This document shows positions 16,768 through 25,512 of a DNA stretch of 64,000 bases, piece by piece. Numbering within the stretch: position 1 is the first letter of the stretch; every line of letters starts with the position of its first letter. The notes beneath the pieces are model-generated. The model searched no databases. It saw only the letters and a list, made by a program, of their open reading frames with translations, and was not told the DNA's origin. Where the stretch lies: contig NZ_CAAJGK010000129.1 in assembly GCF_900996245.1 (NCBI RefSeq), positions 124,001 to 188,000 on the forward strand, in the 5' to 3' direction. Made by a program: the position numbers and the translations under genes. This DNA comes from Paraburkholderia sp. BCC1886. Its GTDB lineage: Bacteria; Pseudomonadota; Gammaproteobacteria; Burkholderiales; Burkholderiaceae.

Positions 16768-17061
16768 ATGGGGGCCAGCGTGCTAACTCTTCCTCTTTCC
16801 GACGATGCATGGGATCGCGTGAGTCACCTGCTCCAGCAGGACTCGAAGCCGCATTTCGGCCGGCCGCCGCGCAATCCGCGCGACGTTCTGAACGCGATTT
16901 TGTGGGTGATGACGCAGGGCGAGCGCTGGCATCATCTGCCGGGCAACTTTCCGCCGTCGCAGACGTGCTACATCAAGTGGCTGCAATGGCGCCGCGCGGG
17001 ACTGATGTCGACCATCTTCACCGAGCTGGAAATAGAAGGGTCGTCCGCCGCTTATCAGTGA
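16768..17061 (+). CDS. Stand-alone IS5-type transposase N-terminal domain protein (DUF4096-like)
   Basis: A 97-residue protein matching the N-terminal DNA-binding region of IS5-family transposases (DAWDRVSHLL, GRPPRNPRDVLNAILWVMTQGERWHHLP, then a YIKWLQWRRAG segment). No DDE catalytic part follows and no terminal inverted repeats were found, so this is either a fragment of an old insertion sequence or a domesticated small DNA-binding protein. The start is uncertain (ATG 16768, or GTG 16780 with a better purine-rich leader). It converges on the candidate effector gene 44 nt away. Confidence 0.6.
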   Translation: MGASVLTLPLSDDAWDRVSHLLQQDSKPHFGRPPRNPRDVLNAILWVMTQGERWHHLPGNFPPSQTCYIKWLQWRRAGLMSTIFTELEIEGSSAAYQ

Positions 17062-17105
17062 CGGTGCAGGCGAGGCGAACACTTCGTCGCCCGCCTGAAA
17101 TCGCC

Positions 17106-20096
17106 TCAAACCGGCCCAGCCGCGCCGCGCCGGTCCAGTTCCTCGACCAGCGCAAACGGAATGCTTTGCGCGAACACTTCGCGCTCGCCGGTTGCCGCGG
17201 TCTGCGTGTTTAGTTGCAGCCCGAAATTCAGTCCCGGACGCCGGGTGGTCGCCGTACGTTCCTTCACTTTCAACTCGATCGGCAGCCACGACGCCGGCTC
17301 GTTCAGCACGTCCGCGATTTTCGCATCGAGCGCTTCGGCTACCGGCCCCGTCGATGTCTTCTGCAACGCCTCCAGCGTTGAAATCTGCGCCGCCGCATCG
17401 CGTTTAAGCCGGTAGCGGTGGAAGTAAGTCTGATTGGCGCGCCGGTTCGCCTTGACGTCGCCCAGATGCGCGTCGAGCCGTTCCGCGGCCAGCACTTGCG
17501 GGTCGCGTTGAAGCGGCGCGGGTTCGCCGTTTTGCGCCGCCCGGTCGCGCTCGGCACGCTGTTCGTCGGCGATCTGCAGGGCGAACAGCGCGCACCACTC
17601 GGGGCGGCTCGCATCGAGCGCACGGGTGTAGGTTTCGGCGCTCGTGTAGTCGGTGTCGAGCAAACATGCGCGATGCACGAGCACGCCGTCTTCGCGCACC
17701 AACTGCACCTTGGCGACGCGGGTGTCGTCGGCGAACGTGACGGTAGCGGAGGGCGCGTCGAGCGATAACAGGCCGATGCCGGCGCTCGATTGCGCCGAAC
17801 CCACCGATGCGGTCGAACCGAGCGTGCCGCTCAGTCGTGCCAGCAGCCGCGATCCGGCGCCCACACGATGTTGTTCGATCTGCAGGCGGCCGCTCTGTTC
17901 GGCGGAATCATGGGTTTGCCGTGTTGTCCGCTCGTAACCGAGACCCAGGTTGACACCGGCGCGCAGCGGCGAGCCGGCCGTGCCCAGCTTGACGGCAACG
18001 CCGGCATCCGCCGAGCCGCCGCGCTTCACCGAGTCGGCGTTCGCATCGGTCCAGCTGACGGAGATGTCGGGGTCGTCGAAGTAGCGCCCGGCCAGCCGGT
18101 TCCAGGTGTCGTGCGCGTCGCCCGTGTGCGCGGCGCTGGCCTCGTCGAACACATGGTCGACCACGCTATTGAGTTTCGCGCGCATGGCGGCGTCGTCGTA
18201 ACCGTCGCCGTTGGCGTTCAGACGCCGCGCGATGCGCAGCGATACGCCGCTTTGCGCGTCGAGTTGCTGCGAGTGCAGCACCCCCTGAACCGTCACGCCG
18301 GCGCGCAGCTGGGTTACGCCGACGTCCACGTCGTAGCCGACCAGCGCGCCCGCGCCCGCATGCCGCGTGCGCGTCTTCGCGGTGCCGATGAACATTTCGA
18401 CGCCCTGCGTGCCGCGGCTCAGTTCGACCAGCGCCTCGCGCGACTTCGACGCGCGCAGATCGACGCGCGGCGCGACCGGCACCGCGCCGGCATGCAGCAG
18501 GTGACCGACGTTCGCCGACAGCCCGCGCGTGCTGACGCCGACTTTGCCGCCGTCGGTGAGGCGCAGGCGTGCGCTCGATTGCAGTTGTCGCGCGACGTTT
18601 TTCAGGGTGGCGCGGGCCGCGTTGGCGTTGGGGCCGAGGCGATCCGGCGCGGCGGCAATCGCCGCTTCGGCCTCGGCAGCGGCATCGTTGGCGGCTTCGT
18701 GCGGCAAGCCTTGCGTGCCCATGCTCAACGCGGACAACGGCGACTTGTGCTTGCCGAACACGCGCGGCGCGAAGCTCTTCCAGCGCGGCTCGTCGACCCG
18801 CGCGACGCTCTTCGCGGAAAACTTGTTCAGACGCTCGCGGGCGCGCGACAGATCGCTGCCGCGAGCGTCCGCCCGAAAATCCTGCCGCCACGCGAAGAAC
18901 GCGCCTTTCTGATCCGGCGTCAGCGCGTGCCGGCCATGCGTGAGCAAGGTCGAGGCGGCTGCGTAGGCGCGCCACGCGAACGCCGCCTCGCGAACCGCGA
19001 CACCCGGCGCTGGCGCATGCGCGGCCGCCACTGCGCCGGGCGCGGGGTCGGCCGATGGGGTGGCGCTCGCCGCGTCCATCGCGTCGGCGGCCTGCAGCAT
19101 CATTCGCGCGGCAAGCTGTGTGGAGGAGGCGGCCGCGCCTGCCGCCGCACTTAACGCCGCGCCTGCCGCCGCACTTGCCGCCGCGCCGCCCGCCGTGCCG
19201 CTGCGCAAGTGCTCGAATGCTTCGAAGCCGACGTTCGTGCGCGCCAGAATGCGGGCGGTGCGCCACGCGTTGGCTTCGACGGGCGAGGTCGAGCGTTGCT
19301 GGTCGAGGTGCGCGAGGTCGAGCCCACGCAGCGAGTCGAGCACGAGCGCGGCTTCGGCGCTGGTTTCCACGCCGGCCTCGCGCAAGGCCTGGGCGATCAG
19401 CGCGCCGCGCGTGGTGGACGGCGCGCCGTCGGCGGCGCCGAGTTCTGCCAGCGAGTGCGAAAACTGGGCGGCCGCGAGCAGATCGCCGGGCGGTGAAGGA
19501 AGCGCACGGCTCACGTAGGCGAGCAGGCCGGCGCGATCGTCCATCGCCGTGGGCAGCGCGGCTTGCGCGTCGAGCGGAACCATCGGCACGGGTTCGCCGG
19601 CGTGAGCGGTCGCGGCGGTGGCGAGCCGCTGTGGGTTTGCGGGCGCGTCCGTCCCGTCGAGTGGATCGGGTTCGTCGACCGTCGCAACATCCGCGACGTC
19701 CGCGACATCCACCTGTGCTGTGCGCCGTCGCGCTGTCCTGGCGAGCGCGGCGAGGCTCTGCTTCTCGGTTTTGAGGAGCGGCGTGCCGGGCGCATTGGAT
19801 GCCTTCGCAGGCTTCGCCGGATAGCGTGTGCCGCCCGTCGTGAGAGTGGCCGCATCGAGTGGCTTGCCGTTCAGGGTCGTCTGATACACGGCCGTGCTGA
19901 CTTCGATCTTGCGGGTACGCAATCGCGCGCCGGTGCGGCCGACCGCATTGCGCAGGCGTCCGAGCGCCGTTTCGTCGGCGACCTCGGGTGCGGCGGCAGG
20001 CGCCTGCTCGCCGGTGTGCGCCGCCTGCGCACCCTCGGCATCGACGGGCGCGGGAGCCGCTGGAACAGCCGATCGGAACACGTGAAACTTGGACAT
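17106..20096 (-). CDS. Candidate type III effector with AWR triads
   Basis: A 996-residue protein with no signal peptide and an N terminus rich in Ser, Ala, Pro and Thr, as expected for a type III export signal. Three Ala-Trp-Arg triads occur at about residues 277, 374 and 402, recalling the AWR (RipA) effectors of Ralstonia solanacearum. An alanine-rich low-complexity tract lies at ~300-330. The second half is rich in alternating hydrophobic/polar and glycine-containing segments (for example GVTVQGVLHSQ, GVNLGLGYERTT), which suggests beta structure like that of some large porin-like effectors. An Hrp box with -10 element precedes it. Assignment as an effector rests on the Hrp box and on T3SS linkage; membership of the AWR family needs a search. 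Confidence 0.65.
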   Translation of the reverse strand: MSKFHVFRSAVPAAPAPVDAEGAQAAHTGEQAPAAAPEVADETALGRLRNAVGRTGARLRTRKIEVSTAVYQTTLNGKPLDAATLTTGGTRYPAKPAKASNAPGTPLLKTEKQSLAALARTARRRTAQVDVADVADVATVDEPDPLDGTDAPANPQRLATAATAHAGEPVPMVPLDAQAALPTAMDDRAGLLAYVSRALPSPPGDLLAAAQFSHSLAELGAADGAPSTTRGALIAQALREAGVETSAEAALVLDSLRGLDLAHLDQQRSTSPVEANAWRTARILARTNVGFEAFEHLRSGTAGGAAASAAAGAALSAAAGAAASSTQLAARMMLQAADAMDAASATPSADPAPGAVAAAHAPAPGVAVREAAFAWRAYAAASTLLTHGRHALTPDQKGAFFAWRQDFRADARGSDLSRARERLNKFSAKSVARVDEPRWKSFAPRVFGKHKSPLSALSMGTQGLPHEAANDAAAEAEAAIAAAPDRLGPNANAARATLKNVARQLQSSARLRLTDGGKVGVSTRGLSANVGHLLHAGAVPVAPRVDLRASKSREALVELSRGTQGVEMFIGTAKTRTRHAGAGALVGYDVDVGVTQLRAGVTVQGVLHSQQLDAQSGVSLRIARRLNANGDGYDDAAMRAKLNSVVDHVFDEASAAHTGDAHDTWNRLAGRYFDDPDISVSWTDANADSVKRGGSADAGVAVKLGTAGSPLRAGVNLGLGYERTTRQTHDSAEQSGRLQIEQHRVGAGSRLLARLSGTLGSTASVGSAQSSAGIGLLSLDAPSATVTFADDTRVAKVQLVREDGVLVHRACLLDTDYTSAETYTRALDASRPEWCALFALQIADEQRAERDRAAQNGEPAPLQRDPQVLAAERLDAHLGDVKANRRANQTYFHRYRLKRDAAAQISTLEALQKTSTGPVAEALDAKIADVLNEPASWLPIELKVKERTATTRRPGLNFGLQLNTQTAATGEREVFAQSIPFALVEELDRRGAAGPV

Positions 20097-20131
20097 GGCG
20101 CACGGCACTCAACGAGCGAGGATCGTAAGCC

Positions 20132-20192
20132 AAGGTAGGCCCGGCATATGTCACCTTGATGCAGCCCACGAAGCGCCGTGTACGCAGACGAA
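20132..20192 (-). promoter_or_regulatory. Hrp box promoter of the candidate effector
   Basis: On the minus strand TTCGT (20192-20188), 15 bp, TTCGT (20172-20168), then 30 bp to TACCTT (20137-20132). This fits the hrpII box TTCG-N16-TTCG with a YANNNT -10 element, the binding arrangement of HrpB/HrpX activators. The gene start at 20096 lies about 30 nt downstream of the expected transcription start. Confidence 0.82.
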
Positions 20193-20216
20193 GCCAGCCA
20201 CCGCCATACCGCTGGA

Positions 20217-20278
20217 TTCGCGCGGCGCGTCATGTTTTCGCATCTGCTTGATGGCGCGCGGGGCGGCGGTCTTAAGAT
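20217..20278 (+). promoter_or_regulatory. Perfect PIP box promoter of the lytic transglycosylase gene
   Basis: TTCGC (20217-20221), 15 bp, TTCGC (20237-20241), then 31 bp to TAAGAT (20273-20278). This is a perfect plant-inducible-promoter box with a correctly placed YANNNT element. It is divergent from, and only 24 bp away from, the effector's Hrp box. Confidence 0.88.
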
Positions 20279-20309
20279 CGCGGCACCCATGCTTCCGATG
20301 GATCCGCAT

Positions 20310-20744
20310 ATGGTCATTCGAGCCGCCGCGCTACTGGCGATGCTGCTGTGTCTCGCTCCCGCCGCGCGGGCCGACTGTTTCTCGCAGGCGGCCAGCTACC
20401 AGCACGTCAACGAGACGATATTGCGCGCGCTCGCGTGGCAGGAATCGCATGACGACATCCACGCGCGCCGGGTCAACACCAACGGCTCGATCGACTACGG
20501 GCTCATGCAGATCAACTCGATCCACCTCTCGGTGCTGTCGACTTACGGCATCACCTCCAGCCTGCTGATGGACCCGTGCGCGAGCATCTACGTGGCCGCC
20601 TGGCATCTGCGCAAGATGATGCTGAAATACGGCAACACGTGGCGCGCGGTCGGCGCGTATCACTCGCAAACTCCCGCCGAACGCGATAAATACGCCGCCC
20701 AGGTGCGGCTCATCGTGCAGCGGATGCAGCCGCAGCCGCGCTAG
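20310..20744 (+). CDS. T3SS-associated lytic transglycosylase
   Basis: A 144-residue secreted protein with a signal peptide (MVIRAAALLAMLLCLAP, cleavage near ARA) and one SLT/goose-lysozyme-type domain. The catalytic glutamate is in ALAWQESHDD and the NGSIDYGLMQIN segment forms the substrate groove. IpgF/IagB/HpaH-like enzymes of this kind open the peptidoglycan for the T3SS channel. The ATG at 20310 is preferred because the PIP-box promoter predicts transcription to begin near 20285; upstream in-frame ATGs at 20289 and 20298 are possible but leave almost no leader. Cysteines CFSQ and DPCASIY could form a disulfide in the periplasm. Confidence 0.83.
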   Translation: MVIRAAALLAMLLCLAPAARADCFSQAASYQHVNETILRALAWQESHDDIHARRVNTNGSIDYGLMQINSIHLSVLSTYGITSSLLMDPCASIYVAAWHLRKMMLKYGNTWRAVGAYHSQTPAERDKYAAQVRLIVQRMQPQPR

Positions 20745-20857
20745 GCGCGCGATGCCAAGGTGGCCGACGGGTCGGCAACCGACGCACCGGCACCCGACGC
20801 ACCGGCGCCCGACGCAACGACAGCGGCAACCGCGCCAGCCGCACCACCGCCGCCCCA

Positions 20858-23800
20858 TCACTCCACCTGCGCCTGCGATACCTCGATCCTGCGCAACAAC
20901 ATCCTCGCATGCTGCCGGTGCGCTTCCTGCGCGGCCTGATCCAGCAACGCCCGCACGTCCGCCACCGACGCGCCGGTTCGACGCAGCAACACCGCATGCA
21001 CGCGCATCGCTTCCGGCAGCACCCAGCGCCGGCCGAGCCGGTCGAGGTTGGCGATCATCTGCTCGGTGAGACGCACCAGCGTCGGCCCCTCGGCCTGCAG
21101 CAGCGCGAGATCCGTAAAGCGCTCCAGCGCGCGCAGGTCCATCACGGTGCCGTAGCCGCGGGTCAGATTGTTCAGCGCGTGATCGACGAGTTGAGTCGCC
21201 GCCGCGCTGGTGTCGTCGACGGCTTCCGCCCACAGCAGAAAACCGCGACCCGCGCGCAACCAGTTGTCGAGACCCGCGCGCTGGGCAATCGCGCACAGCA
21301 CGCGCGCCTGTTGCGCCATGCGCGGCAGGTTGTCTTCGAGCAGGAACAGCAGGCTTGCCATCGCCGCCGCCGCGCAATGCGACACCGGGTCGGCTCGCTG
21401 GCGCGCTTCGCGCAACGTGCGCAACAGCACTGGATGCCATTTCGAGCGCGCGCCGCTCAGCCACAACGACAGCGCGAGCCCGTTGCGGGCCAGCGCTTCG
21501 ACGTAGCCGGCGGCCGGCTGACCGGAGTCGGCGGGGAGGGCGGAATCGACCGACAACTCGTCGCTGTCCGGCAGATCGGCGGGCGCCAGCAGTTTGACGG
21601 CTTCATGATGACGCCCGCCGAGCGTCAGCAGCGCGCCGTGCAGCAGGCCGAAGCCCGGATGCGTGGACGAGCCGTCGCATTCCTGCGCGATGCGCCCGCG
21701 CACGCGCGCGAGCGGCTCGAGCGGTTCCTCGCCGAAGCCGGCTTCCAGCAGGCCCATCAATAGCACCGACAGGGCGCGCAGGCGGGTGTCGTCGTCGGCG
21801 CAGGCGGTCGCCAGTTCGTACACGCGCCACCACGCTTCGATGCCCGCGCCGGCCGAGGCCGCCGGCGAGCCCGGCAGCGCCTGGGCGAGCGCGAGCGTCA
21901 GTTGCATGCGGTCGCGCACTTTCAACATGGACACCGCACCGTCGCGATCGAGCGCGCGGCCGATCCAGTGGAGCCGTTCGTCCATCAGCCGCGCGGCTGC
22001 CCAGACCTGCGTGGAGTGCTGCAGCAACCGCGCGGCCAGATCCAGCCGTCCGGCTTCGAGCGACCAGCCGAGCGCGCGGCGCACGTCGGACACTCGCACG
22101 GTGGCAATCGTTTGCGCGCCGCCGCGAGTTCGCGACGGCTCGGCGCCGGCAGAGCGTTCCAACGGCTGTTGGGTCAGCCGCTCGGCGATTCGCTGCACGT
22201 AGCGCGCGGCGAGCGCTTCGTAATCGCGACGGTACGACAGTTCACCGAGCGCGAAGCGGCGCACCGCCGGCGGCATATCGAGCAGACGGGCATGAACCGC
22301 CGGTCGATCGTCGTTCGCTTCCGCGGGCGTCGAATCGAGCAGCAGACCTGCGTCGAGCAGCGTCGTGAAATACCTTTGCAGGCAACGCTCGCCGACGGCC
22401 GTGCCGGACGGGTCGATCTCTTCGATCTCTTCGATCCCGTCGTCCTCTTGGTCCTTTCCGTCGAGCGCGCCGGGCATGCAGACTGCGAGCGCGTCGGCGT
22501 TTTCGAATTTGCCGCCGAACAGGCTCGCGCCGCTCAATACATGCTGGGCGCCCGCTTCGAGCGTGCGATAAGCGAGCGCCACGAGCGTGGGGATCAGCGT
22601 CGCGTCATTCACCGTGGCATCGGCGTTGCCGGTCCGCCGTAACAGCAGGGCGCGCCAGCGAGCGTGCCAGTCGGCGAGCGCATCGGCCGGAACCGGCAGG
22701 CGCCGGCAGGCCGCGGCGATCTGCGTGGCCGCCAGTTCGAGCGCGAGCGGATTGCCGCCCAGCGACCGGCAGATCGATTCGATGCGGGCGCGCTCGGGCA
22801 AAAATTCCGGCAACGCATCCAGGCCAATGCAAACCGAAACCGCTGCAAGGCTGTCGGCGCTGTGCGAGGCATCGTCGCTCGAGCGAGGCAACGCGTTGCG
22901 CGCCGCAAGCTGCAGCGCGAACAACCGGGCCGCGTCCGACCAGTCCAGATTCGCGGAATCCGCCGGCGCATTGGCGCTCGTCTCCAGCGGCGCGCAACGC
23001 AGCGGCGCCAGCGGCAACAGGTACTCGGCGGCAGCGAACAACGGCGCTTGCGCACACACCAGAACGCACACCGGCGTCGCGGCAAGCAGCGCCTCGACGA
23101 CGGCCGCGACCTCGTGCGCGAGATGGTCGGCGTCCTCGATGACGAGCAGCGTCGGCTTGCCGGCGAGCCGCGCGATCAGCGTGTCGATGCATTCCGGGCG
23201 TCGGGGCGGCGAGAGCGGGGGCAACTGCGCGGCGATTGTCGCGGCCACCTGACCGGGCAGCGTGACTTCCGCGAAGCCGACGAACGCGGCCGGTTCGTGA
23301 AACAGCGCGGCGACCCGCAACGCGGCGTCGCGTGCAAGACGCGTCTTGCCGACGCCGCGCGGCCCCAGCAGTGTGACGAGTCGCTGTTGCGGCACCCGGA
23401 TCGACAGTTCGGACAGTTCGGCGTCGCGGCCGACGAGCGGCAGCGAGGCGTCGGCGGGCAAGCCGCCGGAAGCGCTGGCTAAGGGAGCGGAGCCTGGCGA
23501 CGAAGCGGCGGACAACGCGGCCGACAAAGCGGGGGGCGTAGCACTGGGCAAAGCAGCGGACAAACCAGCAGGCGCCGAGCGCCACGTCGCGTCATTGCCC
23601 GGAAACACCGGCACGTCGCGGCTTTCGTACCAGGCCGCGGTAAGCCGGTAGCCGCGCCGCGGCACGGTTTCGATCAGGTCGCGGTCGTCGCCGAGCGCGC
23701 GGCGCAGTTGGGACACTAGCGCCTGCACGCTGGTCGCGACCATCGACAGCGATGGCCATAACCGCTGCTGCAGTTCTTCGATGGAGATGATCTTGCCGCG

Positions 23801-23956
23801 CGCATCGACGAGCGCGATCAGCACATCCATGGCGCGCTCGTTGAGGGTTACCGTCTGCCCGTCGGCGTAGAGCGTGCGCGAATCGCGCGCGAGCGCGAAA
23901 CGGCCGAACAGCGTGACAGGCTCCTCGGTGACGGGTAGCGTTTTTTCTTGTTTCAT
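20858..23956 (-). CDS. Large winged-helix/ATPase (STAND-like) transcriptional regulator
   Basis: A 1032-residue regulator. Residues ~10-105 form an OmpR/CadC-type winged helix (LFGRFALARDSRTL to VPRRGYRLT). After a Ser/Ala-rich linker, a P-loop NTPase begins near residue 185 (GPRGVGKTRLA, Walker A; TLLVIEDADHL, Walker B). The last ~450 residues are helical repeats resembling TPR/MalT-type sensor arrays. This architecture is known for ATP-dependent regulators that sense a ligand or protein through the repeats. It ends 114 nt from the lytic transglycosylase gene and starts 243 nt from the HpaB-like gene, inside the T3SS cluster, so it is a candidate T3SS regulator. No transmembrane segment and no Hrp box of its own were seen. 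Confidence 0.8.
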   Translation of the reverse strand: MKQEKTLPVTEEPVTLFGRFALARDSRTLYADGQTVTLNERAMDVLIALVDARGKIISIEELQQRLWPSLSMVATSVQALVSQLRRALGDDRDLIETVPRRGYRLTAAWYESRDVPVFPGNDATWRSAPAGLSAALPSATPPALSAALSAASSPGSAPLASASGGLPADASLPLVGRDAELSELSIRVPQQRLVTLLGPRGVGKTRLARDAALRVAALFHEPAAFVGFAEVTLPGQVAATIAAQLPPLSPPRRPECIDTLIARLAGKPTLLVIEDADHLAHEVAAVVEALLAATPVCVLVCAQAPLFAAAEYLLPLAPLRCAPLETSANAPADSANLDWSDAARLFALQLAARNALPRSSDDASHSADSLAAVSVCIGLDALPEFLPERARIESICRSLGGNPLALELAATQIAAACRRLPVPADALADWHARWRALLLRRTGNADATVNDATLIPTLVALAYRTLEAGAQHVLSGASLFGGKFENADALAVCMPGALDGKDQEDDGIEEIEEIDPSGTAVGERCLQRYFTTLLDAGLLLDSTPAEANDDRPAVHARLLDMPPAVRRFALGELSYRRDYEALAARYVQRIAERLTQQPLERSAGAEPSRTRGGAQTIATVRVSDVRRALGWSLEAGRLDLAARLLQHSTQVWAAARLMDERLHWIGRALDRDGAVSMLKVRDRMQLTLALAQALPGSPAASAGAGIEAWWRVYELATACADDDTRLRALSVLLMGLLEAGFGEEPLEPLARVRGRIAQECDGSSTHPGFGLLHGALLTLGGRHHEAVKLLAPADLPDSDELSVDSALPADSGQPAAGYVEALARNGLALSLWLSGARSKWHPVLLRTLREARQRADPVSHCAAAAMASLLFLLEDNLPRMAQQARVLCAIAQRAGLDNWLRAGRGFLLWAEAVDDTSAAATQLVDHALNNLTRGYGTVMDLRALERFTDLALLQAEGPTLVRLTEQMIANLDRLGRRWVLPEAMRVHAVLLRRTGASVADVRALLDQAAQEAHRQHARMLLRRIEVSQAQVE

Positions 23957-24199
23957 GCACCGTACCTGCGGTCGCGGAAATCGGAGCGACGGTCCGCGGC
24001 GACGGTAATCGCCCTGGGCGTCGCGCCACAGCGGCGTTGTAGGCCGGGTCTGTGGTCTCGTTCGTGGCTTCGCCCGGACTAACGCCCGAGCGTGATATTT
24101 TGTCTGAATATTACGCGATAAGCTCGACTTCGGTGCGAGGAGTGAGGCCATTCACCGTATTGTCTTGCGGCGCGGGTAGCGCGGGCGGTCCAGGCGTTG

Positions 24200-24655
24200 T
24201 CACGCGCGCAGCCAGACGAATTCGCCGGCCGCGATGCCTTCGAACATTTCATCGCTCGATTCGATGATGTTCTGTTGCCAGTAGCGGCCGTGATCCGCGT
24301 AATGGGAGAGCAGATCGGCGAGCGCCTCGCCGTCTACGTCGTCGGCGAACGGCACGCGCAGAATCAGCACGATGCCACCGGTATCGGTGTCCATGCCGAG
24401 TTGCGCCTGGTCCTGCGCATAGATCAGCAGGTTGGCTTCGAGCATCAGGCGGAACACCGTCAGTGCCCGGCCGGCCGTCACCGCGCCATAGTGAAAATTC
24501 ACGTAGAGCGCTTCGGGATCGCTGTCGAAGTGATCGAGCCGGACTTCGAAACCTTCCACTTCGATCGCGCGCGTGTCGAGCACGTGCTCGACGTCCGGCA
24601 GCCCGACCGCCGCGCACAGTTCGCCGATCAGCGAGGTGTACATTGCTGAACTCAT
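24200..24655 (-). CDS. hpaB: CesT-like type III chaperone, HpaB-like
   Basis: A 151-residue acidic protein with the alpha-beta fold pattern of class I type III chaperones (LYVNFHYGAVTAGRALTVFRLMLEANLL, then MDTDTGGIVLILRVPF). In Xanthomonas and Ralstonia the general T3S chaperone HpaB, of nearly the same size, sits next to the pilin gene, exactly as here, so it probably escorts effectors to the export gate. It is the last gene of the hrpC/hrpD-type run. The start could also be the ATG at 24643. The general HpaB role is taken from synteny and size. Confidence 0.77.
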   Translation of the reverse strand: MSSAMYTSLIGELCAAVGLPDVEHVLDTRAIEVEGFEVRLDHFDSDPEALYVNFHYGAVTAGRALTVFRLMLEANLLIYAQDQAQLGMDTDTGGIVLILRVPFADDVDGEALADLLSHYADHGRYWQQNIIESSDEMFEGIAAGEFVWLRA

Positions 24656-24818
24656 CGACGCCGCCGCGAGAACAGGAGGCCTCTCGCGCCCGGGTGCAAC
24701 CCGTGTGGCGCGAACGCAGAGGCATAAACCAGTACAGATGCGGTCATGACCGAAACCCTCGGCGCGACCGCACGCACGGTGCCGGCCGGCGCGCTAACGC
24801 GGGCCGGCACCCGCGCGA

Positions 24819-25040
24819 TCACGATGCCTTGGCGGCGTCTTTGATGCCCGATGCGCCGCTCTTCAGCGCGTCGCCGGCGGCCTGCGTGACGCTGGCCTGA
24901 GCTTGCGCCTGCGCGATCTCCAGACTTTGTTGCGCTTGCGCGGCGATCTGACCGGTGATGCCGGAGGTACTCGCGTCCGTGCTCGCGGCGCCGCCGACGC
25001 TTGCTGCCAGGTTGCCTGCAGCCGAGGTAATCGCACCCAT
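24819..25040 (-). CDS. Putative Hrp pilin (HrpE/HrpY position)
   Basis: A 73-residue Ala/Ser/Gln-rich protein without a signal peptide, predicted to be mostly helical in its second half (QQSLEIAQAQAQASVTQAA). Size, composition and position between the HpaB-like chaperone and the HrpD6-like gene match the T3SS pilin genes hrpE (Xanthomonas) and hrpY (Ralstonia). The ATG at 25040 has ggag six bases upstream; an in-frame TTG at 25046 is less likely. Pilin sequences diverge fast, so the call depends on synteny more than on similarity. Confidence 0.6.
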   Translation of the reverse strand: MGAITSAAGNLAASVGGAASTDASTSGITGQIAAQAQQSLEIAQAQAQASVTQAAGDALKSGASGIKDAAKAS

Positions 25041-25200
25041 AATCAACTCCTTCTGAAGTAGAAAAGATCGCCATCCGTCAGAGGCCGCTCGCGCGCGCCG
25101 GTCCGTTGAACAGCGTATTGCAGACGCGAGGGCCGCCCACCGGTCCTCACGGCATTCCGCGCATCACGCACGCGGAAATCGGGTTGACTTCATATCGCGC

Positions 25201-25443
25201 TCATCGAGCCAGTTCCTGCTCGCGCAACTGGGCGATGACACGGCTCGCGGCCATCAAGCCCTGGTAGATTTTCGAGCGGTTGCTGCGGTCCAGTTCGTTG
25301 CCGCCCTGAGCGTCGCCGACCGATTGCGCGCTCTGCTGCAACGCGCGTTCGAGATCGATCAGACGTTGGCCCGAGGACGGATCGGCGAGCAGGTTCTGCA
25401 GGTCGTTGAAATCGTCGGCATGACGTTCGAGTGCTTCGTACAT
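25201..25443 (-). CDS. HrpD6/HrpX-like small T3SS protein
   Basis: An 80-residue helical, charged protein (ERALQQSAQSVGDA..., then KIYQGLMAASRVIAQLREQE). It lies between sctD and the pilin-like gene, the position of hrpD6 in Xanthomonas and hrpX in Ralstonia, and has the right length. Small helical proteins there act in regulation or as needle/pilin co-chaperones (YscE/SsaE-like), so either reading is possible. The start at 25443 has a good ribosome binding site (ggagaa). Confidence 0.6.
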   Translation of the reverse strand: MYEALERHADDFNDLQNLLADPSSGQRLIDLERALQQSAQSVGDAQGGNELDRSNRSKIYQGLMAASRVIAQLREQELAR

Positions 25444-25464
25444 GACATTTCTCCGGTAGTTCGG

Positions 25465-25500
25465 TGCGGCGGCTAGTGCAGCGGCTAGTGCGGCGGCTAG
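25465..25500. repeat. 12-nt tandem repeat, three units
   Basis: Three units of tgcggcggctag (the middle one with one change) lie between the stop codon of sctD and the start of the HrpD6-like gene. Non-coding; it resembles the tag-containing 9-nt array at 56324. Confidence 0.75.
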
Positions 25501-25512
25501 TTGGGCATGACG

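Noticed and set aside
20289..20309. ATG 20289 or 20298 as the transglycosylase start
   Set aside because: The PIP-box promoter predicts transcription from about 20285, leaving almost no leader; ATG 20310 gives a standard signal peptide.
24656..24818. A separate Hrp box for hpaB or for the large regulator
   Set aside because: I looked for TTCG-N16-TTCG on both strands in 23957-24199 and 24656-24818 and found no pair at the required spacing.
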